From assembly GCA_026225945.1 (NCBI GenBank), contig JAMJFZ010001657.1:1848501-1912500 (forward strand): 64,000 nucleotides of DNA, given 5' to 3'. The notes below the pieces were generated by a model. That model was not told the DNA's origin and did no database searches. It worked only from the letters and a program-made list of their open reading frames with translations. Positions 23,205-35,222 of this stretch are shown here, piece after piece. The DNA is from Cricetomys ansorgei. Lineage: Eukaryota; Chordata; Mammalia; Rodentia; Nesomyidae. The position numbers and the translations under genes are program-made. Position 1 is the first letter of the stretch. The number at the start of each line of letters is the position of its first letter.

Positions 23205-23622
23205 TCTGATTTGGGTGTGTCATGAGTGTGTCCCCCAAGGATTCTTGTGTTGGAAGCTTGGTCCCCAGTGTGCTGATATGAGAGGTGATAGGACCTTTTA
23301 GAGTTGAGTTCTAGTGGACATGACCAGGTCCCTGGGGACACTGCTCTGGGAAGAAATTAAGGTAGTTCTCGTGGAACGATAGTTCTCAGGAAAAAGATTG
23401 CTATAAAAGAGGCATCCTGGCTTTCTGTCTCATTGTGTGATCTTCCTCTCTCACATATATTCAAACCATGATACAGTCACCATAATGTGATACACCCCCA
23501 AAGGCCTTCCCGAGAACCAGTAACAACCTGAATGGATATTCCTCCCCCTAAACTGAATTATTTCATAAAGTTCCCAGTCTTGTGCATTTTGTTATAGCAA
23601 TGGTAAACAGACTAATAAAAAT
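23205..23622 (+). mobile_element. MaLR LTR (MST/MLT1-like)
   Basis: It has gtcccccaaggattcttgtg, ttggaagcttggtccccagt, gataggaccttttagagttg, a tataaaagaggcatcctggc promoter-like segment and a terminal ttgttatagcaatggtaaac. It is near full length. Confidence 0.75.
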
Positions 23623-24547
23623 ATCTCTTAGGGAGTTAGAAGAAAGGTACTCTGGTCTAGTTTTGGGGTAACAAGATGAAGATTTTTCCCTCAATTATCT
23701 CAAAGCCTTTGAATAGGCTGGGCGCAACCCTGATGGATGCTCAGAAAACTGGTTAAGACCAAGTGCAGACCTTGCAGTTGCTGGTTGTGTGCATTGAGAG
23801 ATCTGAAGAGAAGAGAAAGTGGCTGTGTCTTGTGTGGTCTCTGGTGGAGAAAATCCCCTTTGATCACGGGCAGTACTGACTACGAGACTCAACAGGACAA
23901 CACAGACTGACAACTGGAGAACTCCGTTTCATCCAGAAAATGCATGGTCTTCTCCCCAGAACAGAATCTGGAAGAATTTGAAAGAGGGGATGTGGTCCAT
24001 GAGGTAAGAAGTGGGGGTCTAAAAGGACAAACAAGCAATTAGTCTATAAATAAGCACAAGTGTACCTCATCTTTAACAACCAGTGTGTTATTGAATAGGG
24101 CATACAAATTGGATGTGGGTTAAATGAAAGCTATTTTAAGCCCATTTTGGGAATTTTCTATTTAAAGGAATCCTTTGTAGAGTGGATAATCATCCACTAA
24201 TGAAGCTTTTGTAAAATCTAGAGTTCTACAAAGCTGAAGTTCCCAAACCGACTGTGCCAGGAACTTCACCACCAAGATGTCTGACAGAGTACAGCTCGTC
24301 TATGTCCTGGAAACAGCTTCCAGAGGTGGAGGGACCCACCCTAAAAAAGCAGTAGAGACCCCACACACACACCTTGGGGAAAATGGGAAGGTAGGCAGGA
24401 AAAGACAAAAAGTCATATTGCTTATGACTTGAGGAGTTATGTGAGACCCACATAACAAGTGGGAGCAGCAGGGAGGCTGGTCAGAAAGGGCAGGTGTCTT
24501 GATGGACAGCGCAGGAGGTGGGCAGAAGAGAGGGTGAGTAACCAGAG
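23623..24547. other. Unique sequence, no gene seen
   Basis: About 900 bp. Frames are 75 codons or shorter. Confidence 0.4.
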
Positions 24548-24745
24548 CCAGCGAGATGCTCAGATTGGAGAGGTGCTTGCTGACAAGACTGACAGTCTGA
24601 GTTTAATTCCCAGAACCCATATGGCAGGAGGGAACTGACTCCCATAAGCTGTCTTCTGACCTCCATGAGTACACCATGCTGCTCACTCACACACACGCAC
24701 GCACACATATGCACACGTATGCAGAAATATAAACAGAATGAACTC
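24548..24745 (+). repeat. B2/B3-family SINE
   Basis: It contains gccagcgagatgctcagatt, gtctgagtttaattcccaga, aagctgtcttctgacctcca and a CACGCA-type tail. Confidence 0.85.
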
Positions 24746-25142
24746 AAAAGGGTGAGTGGCCACGAGAATGAAGAGATTTTGATTGAACCATGGCTAAATC
24801 CTTCTCTTGCCCATCTTCAAGGTCTATAGTACCAAGATGACTCATGGGAGGAAAGGGGGCTCATGAGGCCCCACCCCTTGCTAAGGGATTATTGGTAGTT
24901 AATGGCTGCTGGTACAATGTGGGGGAAGGGGGAGTAATTTTTTGAGTGGTGTAGCCACTGATAAGTTCCCAGTATTCCAGTAAATGACCCTCTACCCATG
25001 CTCACTCGAGCAACCCTAATGAAACTCAGTGGCTCACAAAATAAGTGGATGTAATGAGAGGAGGAGGAAGACATATTGGAAGAATAGTTTCGGTAGGAGA
25101 AGAAAGGGGGTAAAATAGGTTAATAGGGAACAAAGACCAAAA
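24746..25142. other. Unique sequence, no gene seen
   Basis: About 400 bp, purine-rich in places. No feature was recognised. Confidence 0.35.
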
Positions 25143-25197
25143 TTGGGGGCTTTCAAGATGGCTCAGACTTAAATTCAATCCCTAAGATTCTCATTCT

Positions 25198-25290
<93 letters not shown>

Positions 25291-25515
25291 CAGATGTGGT
25301 GACAGGCATCTATAATCTCAGCACTCCTACTTCAAAATGGAAAGCAGAGACAGAATTGTCCAGAAGCTCATGAGCCAACTAGCCTCGTGTATGCAGCACC
25401 ACAGAAACAAGACAGACCCTGCCTTAGCAAGGTGGAAGGCTGGAACAGACCCCCTGAAAGTTGTCCTCTGATTCCCCATATGCACACATTCACAGTGATA
25501 ATAAAAAATAAATGT
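25143..25515 (+). repeat. B4A-type SINE split by an internal microsatellite
   Basis: The head (gggggctttcaagatggctc) is separated by a (CT)n(CA)n block from the B1-like body (gccagatgtggtgacaggca, tataatctcagcactcctac). The tail is agttgtcctctgattcccca. The microsatellite lies where the body normally continues the head. Confidence 0.75.
25199..25289 (+). repeat. (CT)n(CA)n compound microsatellite
   Basis: About 27 CT units followed by about 18 CA units. Confidence 0.97.
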
Positions 25516-26163
25516 TAAAGGACAAAAATCCACTATATGAATATAATATTGCCAAAGGATTTTTCTTTAAAAAATTCTAAGTGCTGACGGCTACAATGTT
25601 TTTGAAATGCTAGTAATTCAATTACCTCTGGGGCATCTGTGAGTTCTTAACTAGCTAGAGAAGAATTCTAGTGGGAAGCAATGGAAGATACGAGTGATTT
25701 AGTCTTAATTGAATAATCCTGCATATCTTGACTCTCACTGCCAAAGGCAGACAGCCTCTGTGCTGTGTTTCCTGGAATGCAATCCCAGAAAAGATGGAGT
25801 CCAGATGGGAAATTGAAGGATGGAGAAAGCTAGGTAATTTGGAAAAGGGAGGTAGGAAAAGGCAATCAGAGCTGAATCCAGAGGCATAACTACTTAGACC
25901 ATCTTTAAGTAATCAAGTGTAAGTTGTGGGCTTCAAAGTAAAAAGAGCTATCAAGCGATAACCTAGTGTGGAAGCTCTAAGAAAGCATACAGGGTGAGGG
26001 ACTGGAGGATGGGCAGGCTGTACTCATTTAGGGTTACCACACTTGGCTACAAAATAGCCTAAGTCTGAGTACCAAATAAACTGTCCATTCCTTTAATGAA
26101 GACTGAGTCTCTAGTACTATTGAGGTGGGGGTTGAGAATTTTCCCTTTGCCTTTATAAAGAGT
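25516..26163. other. Unique sequence, no gene seen
   Basis: About 650 bp. No repeat or coding region was recognised. Confidence 0.4.
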
Positions 26164-26700
26164 TTACATGGGGGATGGTAGATGTCTCAATCAATAGAAT
26201 ACTTGCAAGGACCTAAGGTAAATCCCTAGAACCCATGTTAAAATGCATGGCATGGGGCTATAGAGATGTTTCAGTGGTTAAGAGCATTCATTGCTCTTCC
26301 AGAGGACTGGGGTTCATTTTCCAGCACCCACAAGGTGGCTCACAACCATCTGTAACTCTAGTCCCAGTGGATTTAATACCCTCTTCTGACTTCTGCAGGC
26401 ACCAAGCGTGAACTGTATGCAGACATACCTGCAGCTAACATATCCATACACATTTTTTAAATTCCAGATGTGTGGTACATACTTATAATCCCAGAGCTAT
26501 AGAGACAAAGTTAGCAGGATCCCTGGTGCTCACTGGCCAGCAAGTCTAACCAAATTTGTGAATTTCAAGACAATGAGAGTCCCTGTTTCAAAGGAAATGC
26601 TTGGCTTCCCTAAGGATGAGACCCAAGGTTGTCTCCGGCTTCTTCATGTGCATATAAACATTCATACGTACCCACATACACATGTACACAATCATAAAAA
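26164..26700 (+). repeat. B4A-type SINE interrupted by a B2
   Basis: The head (gggggatggtagatgtctca to acccatgttaaaatgcatgg) stops at about 26251. The body (gatgtgtggtacatacttat, aatcccagagctatagagac, ggccagcaagtctaaccaaa) resumes at about 26463. The insert is a B2/B3 element. Confidence 0.8.
26252..26462 (+). repeat. B2/B3-family SINE nested in the B4A
   Basis: It has ggggctatagagatgtttca, ttgctcttccagaggactgg, tggctcacaaccatctgtaa and an ATACACATTTTTTAAA tail. Confidence 0.92.
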
Positions 26701-26739
26701 TTAAAACTAAAGTGTTTGCATGGCATAGGAAGATTGGGG

Positions 26740-26850
26740 GGGGAGTCTGAGTAGTGGTACATGCCCAAGAGCCTACCATACAAAAGGCAGTCAGGACAAT
26801 CATGAGTTTGGGTCCATCCTGGCCCATATAGCAATACCCTATCTCAAAAT
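26740..26850 (+). repeat. Diverged B1 SINE
   Basis: The body (tgagtagtggtacatgccca) and end (atagcaataccctatctcaa) are recognisable. The middle is degraded. Confidence 0.6.
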
Positions 26851-28486
26851 TTTAAAAATTTAATAGATGGAGAGAAATACTATACTATAGTTTGATAAGT
26901 CAAAGAAATTCCAAATATGCAAAAGCAAGTCTCAATTTAAATAAGTCAGGAATTTAAAAAAATACTATTCAGTATCAGGGATATCTATTAAGCACTACCA
27001 CGACCCCCATAAAGTGGTGGACACAGAGATCTTTTCAAAGAGTGGTGTAGGATTTGGAGACTAGAGTAAACAGGGGTTTTCCACAGAGGGAGAGGGAAAC
27101 CCTTCCTTTGTTCACCCAGTTCTTTCCCCCGTATCAGGTCCCACGGAAGATCTTAGAAAAGTGGAAGATACAAGTGCTTCAGGCCAGTGAGTCAGCAAAG
27201 AAATAAGAGGATGAATGAGAAGCCAACAGATGAGCCTATGGAAGGGTCAGAAAGGGGTTAAGTGGAGTCAGGAGACATTCTATTTAGATTGCAAGCAAGA
27301 TCAGCACCAGCTATTTCACCAAAGCTTTTAAGAGTCCATGTAACTTAGCAACTGACCCGTGTTTGGGTTTTGTTTTCCTTTTTTCCCATGTCAGTTTCTC
27401 AGTAGTAGCTATCAGGGGTAAAAATGCTTAGGGTTGTCTGTTTACTGAGTGATGGGAAGCAAAGAAATTGAAATATGCCCTGTCTCAAAATGTCACAGTG
27501 CTGACAAGACAGGACAGGAAATAAAAGATGAGTGATGAAGGTCCAACTCTCAGGATCTCCGGAAAAACAAAACAAGGTTCCGCACTGTCAAAATGGCCTT
27601 AGGAACATGTCACAGACCAAGGTCTCTTGTGGGACCTTCCTTGAAAAGTTTCAGAAGTCTGAAAAGCAGCACCAAACTGCATAGCCTAATCTTCACAGAC
27701 TCCCCTTTTCGGTATCCCACATTCTCTGGACCAGTGCTCCCCGAGAATTGGAAGGAATGGGAAGGAATTTATGCTCTTTTACTTGGCCCCAGACCTCATA
27801 AGAACCCTAGCTTATTCTATAATTTCTGCTTAGTGGAGGTTTTGGAAGGCCAAGGCTCTCTCAGTTCAAGACGAGCCCCTGCAATGGCACATCTTCACAT
27901 CGCATTCCGAGAAACTCGCCCAAACATCCACACATCTTTGACCACTCCTGGCCCATGTCCTGGAGGTGGGCACCAGGCATTCATTCACTGTGTCCTTTGC
28001 AGGCACAGCTCCCAGGTCCCTCATCCCTCAGACGTCACTGGAAGGAATTGCAGATCAGCACCACACTGGTGGACAGCTCACAGCGAGCCTGTCTTCCCTT
28101 GGCAGCCTGCTTCTGTTTTTAAGTGGCCTTGGGGCCCCAGCTGAAGAAGGACTCTCGCATTTTGCATCTCCCCTCCCAGGACATCCACATAACTTCATTT
28201 TAGAGAGGAAGCCACCTGGGTATGTACTGCTTTTTTGTGCTGGCTTAGGCCTCTGTGAGGCCACCAGAAAATCCAAGTCCTCTTCTCTTTCTATTCAGCC
28301 ATCTTTAGTCTGTTGGATTGTTATATAATGGTCTCAGAATGTCTGCCTCTGCTACAGTTATCACATTCAGACTCAAGACAAAACAGAGTAACTTCATAAC
28401 ATCATCTACTCTATTAGAAAAACAAAGGCCTTCCTTAAACTTCCTTGAAAATTCCAATTAGTTCTCAATAGCTAGGGCTATCAGAT
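26851..28486. other. Unique sequence with one 183-codon open frame
   Basis: About 1.6 kb. A plus-strand frame at 27593-28144 and an overlapping second-frame ORF at 27966-28328 (120 codons) are the longest non-repeat frames on the plus strand. Neither shows a signal peptide, transmembrane segment or domain that I recognise. No CpG-rich promoter or clear splice pairing was seen. I do not call a gene. Confidence 0.45.
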
Positions 28487-28645
28487 GATTTTTTTTTTTT
28501 TTTTTGAGACAGGGTTTCTCAGTTGTAACTCTGACTGTCCTGGCGCTCACTCTGTAGACCAGGCTGGTCTCAAATTCACAGAGATTCGCCTGCCTCTGCC
28601 TCCTGAATGCTGGGATTAAAGGTATGCGCCACCACTGCCCAGCTC
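28487..28645 (-). repeat. B1 SINE, minus strand
   Basis: A poly-T start is followed by gagacagggtttctcagttg, actctgtagaccaggctggt and aatgctgggattaaaggtat. Confidence 0.95.
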
Positions 28646-28723
28646 AGATGACTACTTTCAGCTATAATGGTGGTTGGGGGCTTATCTGGATTTCCTAGCC
28701 TTTGTCATTAAGATGAACAGGAG

Positions 28724-28955
28724 GAGGGCTGGACAGATTGGCTCCGTGGTTAAGAGCACTTGTTACTCTTTCGGAGGACCTGGAGTCCATTCTGAGCATC
28801 CACATGGTGGTTCACAATCATCTGTAACTCAAGTTCTATGGCATCTGATGCCCTCTTCTGACCACTGTGGGCATCAAGCACACAGGCAGTGCATATATAG
28901 ACATGCAGGCAAAGCATGCATTTATACATAAAATAAGATAAATAAATCTAATAAA
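28724..28955 (+). repeat. B2/B3-family SINE
   Basis: It contains gggctggacagattggctcc, ggttaagagcacttgttact, tggttcacaatcatctgtaa and a tail with AAATAAATC. Confidence 0.92.
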
Positions 28956-29124
28956 ATGTAAATATATGCATTTTTAAAAGAACAGAAAGGAAAGTAACAT
29001 AATCACATAATGTATCCTTTATAAGCAAAAACCTCAGTCCTCCACATACATGGGCACACACATGCATGTGCACCCACACACTTACAAAAAAAAACATGCA
29101 CACTAAACATAAAAAAGATAGAAA

Positions 29125-29365
29125 AGGGTGTCCTCCAGTGAGCTGCTTCCTCCACCTAGGCTCTGCCTCCTAGCGTTTCTACCTCTCCCCATAATGCCAT
29201 TAGATTACGACTCCATCAGTGAATTATCCCATTGATGAAATCAGAGCCCGGGTGATGCAGGCACTTCCCAAAAGCCCTACTTCTGAACACTCCTATGCTA
29301 GGAAACAACACTTCTGTATACAAGCCCAGGGTCGGGGATTTCATACCAAACTATAGCAACAGTTG
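29125..29365 (-). mobile_element. MaLR-like LTR fragment, minus strand
   Basis: It has tagattacgactccatcagt, gaattatcccattgatgaaa, aaaagccctacttctgaaca and a terminal caaactatagcaa. This is the complement of the LTR 5' half. Confidence 0.6.
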
Positions 29366-29574
29366 CCAACACTCACTGTGAAGTCCAGAAGGGCTGTTCA
29401 GACCAACATCCTAATGATGCCCTTCCTGGTGGGATCCAAGTAGCCATGGTGTCCTTCCCGCTATGTCAGGGAGGTGGAGATGTCCTTACGCCATCCATGG
29501 ATTGAATCCACATTGACTTTAGGCTAGGCACTGGGGGTGACACAAAAATCCAGGAGATACAGGAATAGTTTTTA

Positions 29575-29656
29575 AATTTTTGCAGCACGGGGCTTGAACC
29601 CTGGGCCTCACATGTACCAGGCACGTGTCTACCACTGAGTTATATCCTCTGCCCTC
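29575..29656 (-). repeat. ID-family SINE, minus strand
   Basis: ggggcttgaaccctgggcct, gtgtctaccactgagttata and cctctgccct form the complement of the ID (BC1-derived) consensus. Confidence 0.8.
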
Positions 29657-30663
29657 CCAGGAGACCCCAGTAGGAGAAAACATCAGTGGAAGCACTAACT
29701 CTAAGTCAATGTTAGGAGAATTTGCATCAGTGACCTCGTTAGATTTCAGAGGTCATTGCCATAAAATGAAAAGCAGAAACATGCCACAAGAAACTCGGGT
29801 GATAATTATGATGATTAAGATCACATCAGCGAACACATCTCCAGTGTTTGCTGTGCTCCCAAGCGTAGGTGATGTTCCTCGGGTAATATGGGCAGAGAGG
29901 TCTCATCACCTCCTCCCCTCCCTTTCTTACTCTGCCTTTCATCAGTCCAGCTTGTTTCCTGAATTTCCTTCTTGCTGCCTGGGGCCTCTGGGCCTGTCTT
30001 GGGTCTCAGCCTGTAAAGTGATTCTGGGAAAGGGAAATAATTGGTGGGACTCCCGCTAAGCTGAGAGCCCCCGGGTGGTGTGGGTCCAGTGACTTGGCCC
30101 AGATGAAGCCATCCAGGGGATGAGGAAGGAAAGTCCCCTGAGGATAGAGAACGGATACATTAAGGAAGGGGCATCCTGCAGGAAGTGATCCATCACCCGT
30201 GACATTAAAATGAAGCTGGGAAGAGCTGGAGGACAAGAGCATACAGGAGGCACTCCCTGGATAGTGCCCAGAAAATGAAACTGGATGAGCTCTTTCTGTC
30301 CTCTCTGGCTCCTCCACTGCTACCCACAGCCTCAGAGACCCTCTCAGGACATGGACTTGCCTAAGGCTGCAGATCCAAGCCTTAAGCCTGATTAGATTAT
30401 CTCTTTGCTGCCTGACCCTTGACCTCATAAGGAGTATCCATACAACCCGCACTGCCTTATCTGTTGAGTCAGAAAAACCTTGTCCTTGAGATTCCAAATT
30501 TTTTGATCGATTTGTAAGAATGTTTTTGTTTTGGGATTGATTAAAATGCCCAGATGTTTCTCCTTTCATTTTGGCATGGGCTCCAGTCTGTGTCTAGTTA
30601 TAGCACCAGTGCCTGAGAGTAGAGATAAATGGGAAGTAAATATGTATGTTTTAACCCAGAGCT
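29657..30663. other. Unique sequence, no gene seen
   Basis: About 1 kb. A minus-strand frame of 187 codons (30006-30569) has no recognisable domain, is serine/leucine-rich and is probably chance. A plus-strand frame (29625-30059) starts inside the ID element. Confidence 0.4.
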
Positions 30664-30827
30664 CTGGGGCTGGAGAGATGGCTCAGTGGTTAAGAGCACT
30701 CGCTGATCCTCCAGAGAACTCAAGTTCAATTCCTATGTTAGGTAGCTCACAACAGCCTTTAACTCCAGCTCCAGGAGATCTGATGCCCTCTTCTAGCCTC
30801 TGAAGGTACCACACACAGTGGCACAGG

Positions 30828-30833
<6 letters not shown>
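30664..30833 (+). repeat. B2/B3-family SINE
   Basis: It is very well preserved: ggggctggagagatggctca, gtggttaagagcactcgctg, then tagctcacaacagcctttaa. Confidence 0.95.
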
Positions 30834-30887
<54 letters not shown>

Positions 30888-30920
30888 GAAACAGAGAGAG
30901 AGAGACAGAGAGAGAGACTT
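30834..30920 (+). repeat. (CA)n(GA)n compound microsatellite
   Basis: About 23 CA units followed by AAACAC and GAGACAGA repeats at the SINE tail. Confidence 0.97.
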
Positions 30921-31212
30921 AATAAAAATAAAATATAATATAAATCAATAAATAAAATTTAACCAGCATTCTGCCCCCTGCACATGACTCTGGTGAGCCC
31001 ACTGGGCTTTCCTGAACTGTTCATGGGAAGAGACTCTCTGTGGATGACCCTTCTTTAGTCAACTACAAGTCACAGAGCACTTTACAGTTTGTAAGGCAAT
31101 TCCAAGTTGGTTACTTCATTGAAACTCAATGCAAAACACACAATGGGGAATGAATTTTTCCTCTCTCTTGAGAATTGGCCCCCTCTAATACTACCTAAAC
31201 GAAACTCATTCC

Positions 31213-31300
31213 CTGGGCAGGGGATGTAGCTCAATGGCAGGGTGTCTGCCTGGATTGTGTGCAGCCCTGGGATCTATCCTCAGCACCAGAAAAGCAACAC
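31213..31300 (+). repeat. ID-family SINE
   Basis: gggcaggggatgtagctcaa, ggcagggtgtctgcctggat and ctatcctcagcaccagaaaa match the ID consensus closely, with a short A-rich tail. Confidence 0.92.
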
Positions 31301-31705
31301 TCAGCATTCCAGTGTCTTCTGTAAGCCTCTGCTCTTGAGATCTGACATTTTTAGACAGTTTGTGCCCACAAGGAAATAAACCCAACTCCAAAAAGACCTA
31401 GAAGCAATTTACATCAGGGAGGTGTGGCCAATGAAGACATCGGTATCCTTCTCTCTGACACACAGCCATGGCAGACAACATGCCAAATAAATTCCTGATT
31501 TAAAAACATATAAGCACGCATAGCTTAACTTGAAAAGCATATGGACACTTTCACTTGCTGTACAGTATAAATGACAGAACCAAACAGGTGAGAGTGAGCA
31601 AGGTCAATGTCATGACTGTGAGGTCTCAAGTCTTCTGGCAGCTGGGCACAGTGAAACTGCAGAGGGTGGGTAGAGGTCCTCCTGAGGCCTGTGATCTCAC
31701 CTGAG
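31301..31705. other. Unique sequence, no gene seen
   Basis: About 400 bp with no recognised feature. Confidence 0.35.
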
Positions 31706-31855
31706 TTCCCTGTTTTGGTTTGACTTGGGAACAAGGACTCATGTGGTACAGACAGGCCTCAGACTCAGAGCTGCTCTTGAGCTGCAGCTCTCACTGCCTC
31801 TACCTCCCAAGCACTGGAATTTCAGACTTACACCAGTGCACCCTGCTCCTAAGCA
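31706..31855 (-). repeat. Diverged B1 SINE, minus strand
   Basis: ggtacagacaggcctcagac, ctgcctctacctcccaagca and ctggaatttcagacttacac are recognisable complement landmarks. Confidence 0.7.
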
Positions 31856-32257
31856 CAAGACAGTGATGTTGGCCATGCCCTCAGCCCCTCCCCTTCTCTC
31901 TTTAAAGGAAAAAAAGAAGGTCCCTCTTCACCTCAAACACTGGTGTTTGTATGCTGCTGCATGAGATCCATTTACACTTCCTGCCCTATCCTATTCCTGG
32001 AGCTTGATGTTTCCCATATTTATGCTTCTGTAGCCTTGATCCCCAGGCTGTAATCTCATATAAGTTCTGAGAAGGTAGAGACCTATTTAATGCACCTAGG
32101 ATCTTGTATGCAACCAGGGCACTTGCTAGAACTTGGCAGGTCTCAGTGGGAAGTGCTGTGTTAAGTCCCCTTCTGTCTCCTGGGTTCAAAGTTTCTCGAA
32201 AGCTCCATGCTCATTTTTCAGGCTTGCGTCGTCTCTCTGTCAGAATCCTCAGAGGTG
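31856..32257. other. Unique sequence, no gene seen
   Basis: About 400 bp with no recognised feature. Confidence 0.35.
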
Positions 32258-32597
32258 GCCCACTGTTGTGGAAGTTTATTTTAGTTATGTATAAAATAAT
32301 TGTTTTGTGCACTGTTGAGAAAAGGGCTGCCTAGGCCTTGGTATTTTGTATTATCTGCAGATGTTGGATATGTGGGGTATGTTTAATTGCTCAAGATCTG
32401 CATGTGCAATCAGGAGAATACCTGAGGAGTTCTGGATCAATAAAAACACCTGAGTTCAGATGCTCGGGATTCCACACTGTCCAGTATGGTGCTTGATCAT
32501 GGTTTCCTCTGCTGAGGTCTGGCAGGGTTTGCACCTATGACTATGCCTCTGTGTCTCTCTTGGTGAGCCCATGCAGTGGCTAACAACTACAACCCAC
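32258..32597 (+). mobile_element. Solo LTR of the 14-16 kb ERV family
   Basis: A 328-bp LTR (32264-32591) starts TGTTGTGGAAG and ends CAACTACA. It carries AATAAA at 32439-32444 and aligns along its full length with the two LTRs at 13985 and 15815. It is flanked by gcccac (32258-32263) and acccac (32592-32597), a 6-bp target duplication with one mismatch. This is the scar of recombination between the two LTRs of a former provirus. Confidence 0.88.
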
Positions 32598-33004
32598 CCT
32601 CGAGACATTCCAAGACAGCCCATCCAGCTCTGCATCGAGGTGAGCACCCTAGTTCCAGCATTAAACAAAATCCCATCTCAGCCCAAGTAGAAAACATGTC
32701 CCACAGGACTGAAACAAAAATACTAGAAATTGTTTTGCTTTGGCCCAACACTCAAATACAAAATACCATTCCAATGTACTTCAAAACCCTGAGGTGATAT
32801 CTTATCCAAGGCTTCTGAGAAGCAGAACCTGAGTAAATCTTACTCTTCCTGTGGCGCTGGGATGAAATCCAGGCCATACAGAGAGAGGAGGAGCAAGCCA
32901 AGGAGGGACAGAAGCAAACAGAAGATGGCAGGCAACCCAGCTGAGGGCAGGGGCACAAGAAAGATCAGATGGTCTCCAAAGCCACCATGTTGTGGCCTAA
33001 AGGC
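32598..33004. other. Unique sequence, no gene seen
   Basis: About 400 bp without a recognised repeat or gene. Confidence 0.35.
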
Positions 33005-33215
33005 AAGCCGCAAAATGATGGTGTGAGATCTTGGAGAGGTGATTATGTCACAAGGGTTGGGTCCTCTTGAATGAGAATAGTGTCCTCAAGCAGAAGCTTG
33101 CCTGTCACTGCCTCTGTGCAAGTGCAAAGGCTTCAGAAGCAGGAAGAGGCCCTCCCCAGTTACATACTGCTAGGGCTGTAATCTGGGACCCCCAGGTCTC
33201 CAGCACTAAAGAGAA
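33005..33215 (+). mobile_element. Possible MLT1 fragment
   Basis: gagaggtgattatgtcacaa, ggttgggtcctcttgaatga and gaatagtgtcctc follow the MLT1 middle section. The rest is degraded. Confidence 0.4.
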
Positions 33216-33219
33216 GTAT

Positions 33220-33395
33220 CTGGGGATTGTGGAGATGGCTCAGTTGGTGAAGACCTGAGCTTGATCCCTGAAGACTCAGGTACAAAAGCTGGACATGGTG
33301 GGGCCCACCTGTAATCCTAACACTTGAAAGATGGAGACAGAAGGACCTGGGGCTCATTGGCTGGCCAGCCTAGCTGCACCATCTCTCCAGCCCTT
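33220..33395 (+). repeat. B4A-type SINE, partial
   Basis: ggggattgtggagatggctc, agctggacatggtggggccc, cacctgtaatcctaacactt and tcattggctggccagcctag are present. The 3' third is missing. Confidence 0.85.
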
Positions 33396-34755
33396 AATTT
33401 ATTTTTTAATAAAATATAAAGATGGATGTACCTGAGGAACAACACCCAAGATTGCCCTATGACCTCTACCTGCAAATGCCCAGAGCACAGGAGTGTGTTT
33501 GTGTGTGTGTGCGCGCACACATAGTGTCTGTTGTTCCTGAGCCATTTTATGTGTTACGTACGTCGTTAACTGCCAGAACTGACTGTGAGAGGCCACACAT
33601 TGCCTCTGTGCTTTAGACAGCCCAGGGTGGCAGAGAAGGGTCAAACAGAGCTGAGTATTTGATGGTTCCTTCATGTCTTCTCTCTCATTCATCACAGATC
33701 ACCCACACCCCACCCCATGAAACGCCATAACCCTCTGCACATCCAGGGTGTGATGTCCAGCTCCTCCAGGCAGCCCTGGGGGGAGAGTCTTATGCCTGGG
33801 GTATGCGCAGGTCACCCACAAACACTGGAGCTGTTGTGGCTGTCACCAAAGCAGACATCCTGGTGGCCTTGCCAAAGCCTAGCCCTCAGTGAAGAGAGAT
33901 GAGACAGATGGCAGTGTAAGGAGGTGGTGGCAAAGGAGCAGCTGGGGTCCTTCGATGATCAAACAGCCAAGAACCAGAGGGTGGGTGGGGCTGGGCAACT
34001 GGGAAGGAGCCCGAGCTAGATCTGGAACCCCATCTACTCACAGCTTTTGTATGTGAATCACAGCATATACATCCCGATGATGAACACATTGATTTGAACC
34101 CTAAATCCAGGGCTGAGCCACCTGTACAGGAGACTCCAAAAAGTAGGTTTGTCTCATGGAGGCACTCATTGCTCAGGGGAAGTTCACCTTCCTGGAAACT
34201 TAATGCAGTCACTATTTGGTTTTGTGCTATGATGTCACTAAGAATACAAGAAAGCAGGAGCGAGTTCAGGATGTAGAGGCAACTGAGGCTGAAACCAGGC
34301 TTTCTGGGACCGGTAATAGCCCTTCTCAAGACAAGGACACCTTGCCTTCTATTCTTCTATCAGCTCATAGTGGACTGCCACAACACAGGAGAGGAGAAAG
34401 GGCTAGAACTTTGGATGAGGCATTCCTCTATTACCCAGAGCAAATCCCAGCCAGAGGTAGTGTTAAGCAATCCACAACCAACAGTCCCAATGAAAGGTGG
34501 GTTTGGGCAGCACTCCTCAGAGTCCACTTCAGCTGGCCACCATCTTAACTAAACTTCTCATGTTAAGAATTGTGACAGAATGTAGGAGTCTTGGGAAACC
34601 TCAAGCCAGATAAAGCCCCAGCGCGAAGGAGGAAGGTGAGCACAATGTCCTACCCCTAGCTGAGAGACTATTGCAGTCTAACTTAAAATTTATTTTTAAA
34701 AAGAAAAAAAGAGTAAACACATCACTACATATGTTGCTTAAGAATTACTTTTAAA
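33396..34755. other. Unique sequence, no gene seen
   Basis: About 1.35 kb. Several frames of about 100-147 codons occur on both strands (for example minus 33886-34329, plus 34216-34548), overlap one another and show no domain. Confidence 0.4.
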
Positions 34756-34957
34756 GGGGTCTGGAGAGGTAGGTAGCTCAATGGTTAGAAAACACTTACT
34801 GCTCCTGCAAAAGACCCACGTTCAGTTCCTGGCACCCAAATTCAGATGTTCACAACAGCCTGTAAAACCAGTTCCAGGGGATACAATACCCTCTGACATC
34901 TGCAGGTACCTGCATGCACATGGTACACGCAAACACACACACACACACACACACACA
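34756..34957 (+). repeat. B2/B3-family SINE with (CA)n tail
   Basis: It contains ggggtctggagaggtaggta, cgttcagttcctggcaccca and tgttcacaacagcctgtaaa. Twelve CA units (34934-34957) form the tail. Confidence 0.85.
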
Positions 34958-34975
34958 AATGAATAAAATTAAATA

Positions 34976-35090
34976 GTCAGGCAGGCATGGTTGAATACAT
35001 CTTTAATCCCAGCACTTGGGATGCAAAGGCAGGCAGACCTCTGTGAGTTCCAGCCTAATCTATGTAATGAGTTCCAGGCCAGTCATGGAA
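34976..35090 (+). repeat. B1 SINE, 3' end replaced by microsatellite
   Basis: gtcaggcaggcatggttgaa, tttaatcccagcacttggga and gttccagcctaatctatgta are present. The usual ctgtctcaaa end gives way to a TG/TA tract. Confidence 0.85.
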
Positions 35091-35092
35091 AT

Positions 35093-35222
35093 ACGTGTGT
35101 GTGTGTGTGTGTATGTGTATGTATACGTATATGTGCATGTGTGTGTGTATATATATATATATACATGCATATATATGGATACATATATGTGTATATATAC
35201 ATATATATATATGTGTATATAC
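35093..35222 (+). repeat. (TG)n/(TA)n microsatellite
   Basis: About 130 bp of alternating TG, TATA and CATA units. Confidence 0.95.

Noticed and set aside
30006..30569. 187-codon minus-strand open frame
   Set aside because: It has no recognisable domain, signal or membrane segment and no promoter or splice context. Length alone is not enough in 64 kb of mammalian DNA.
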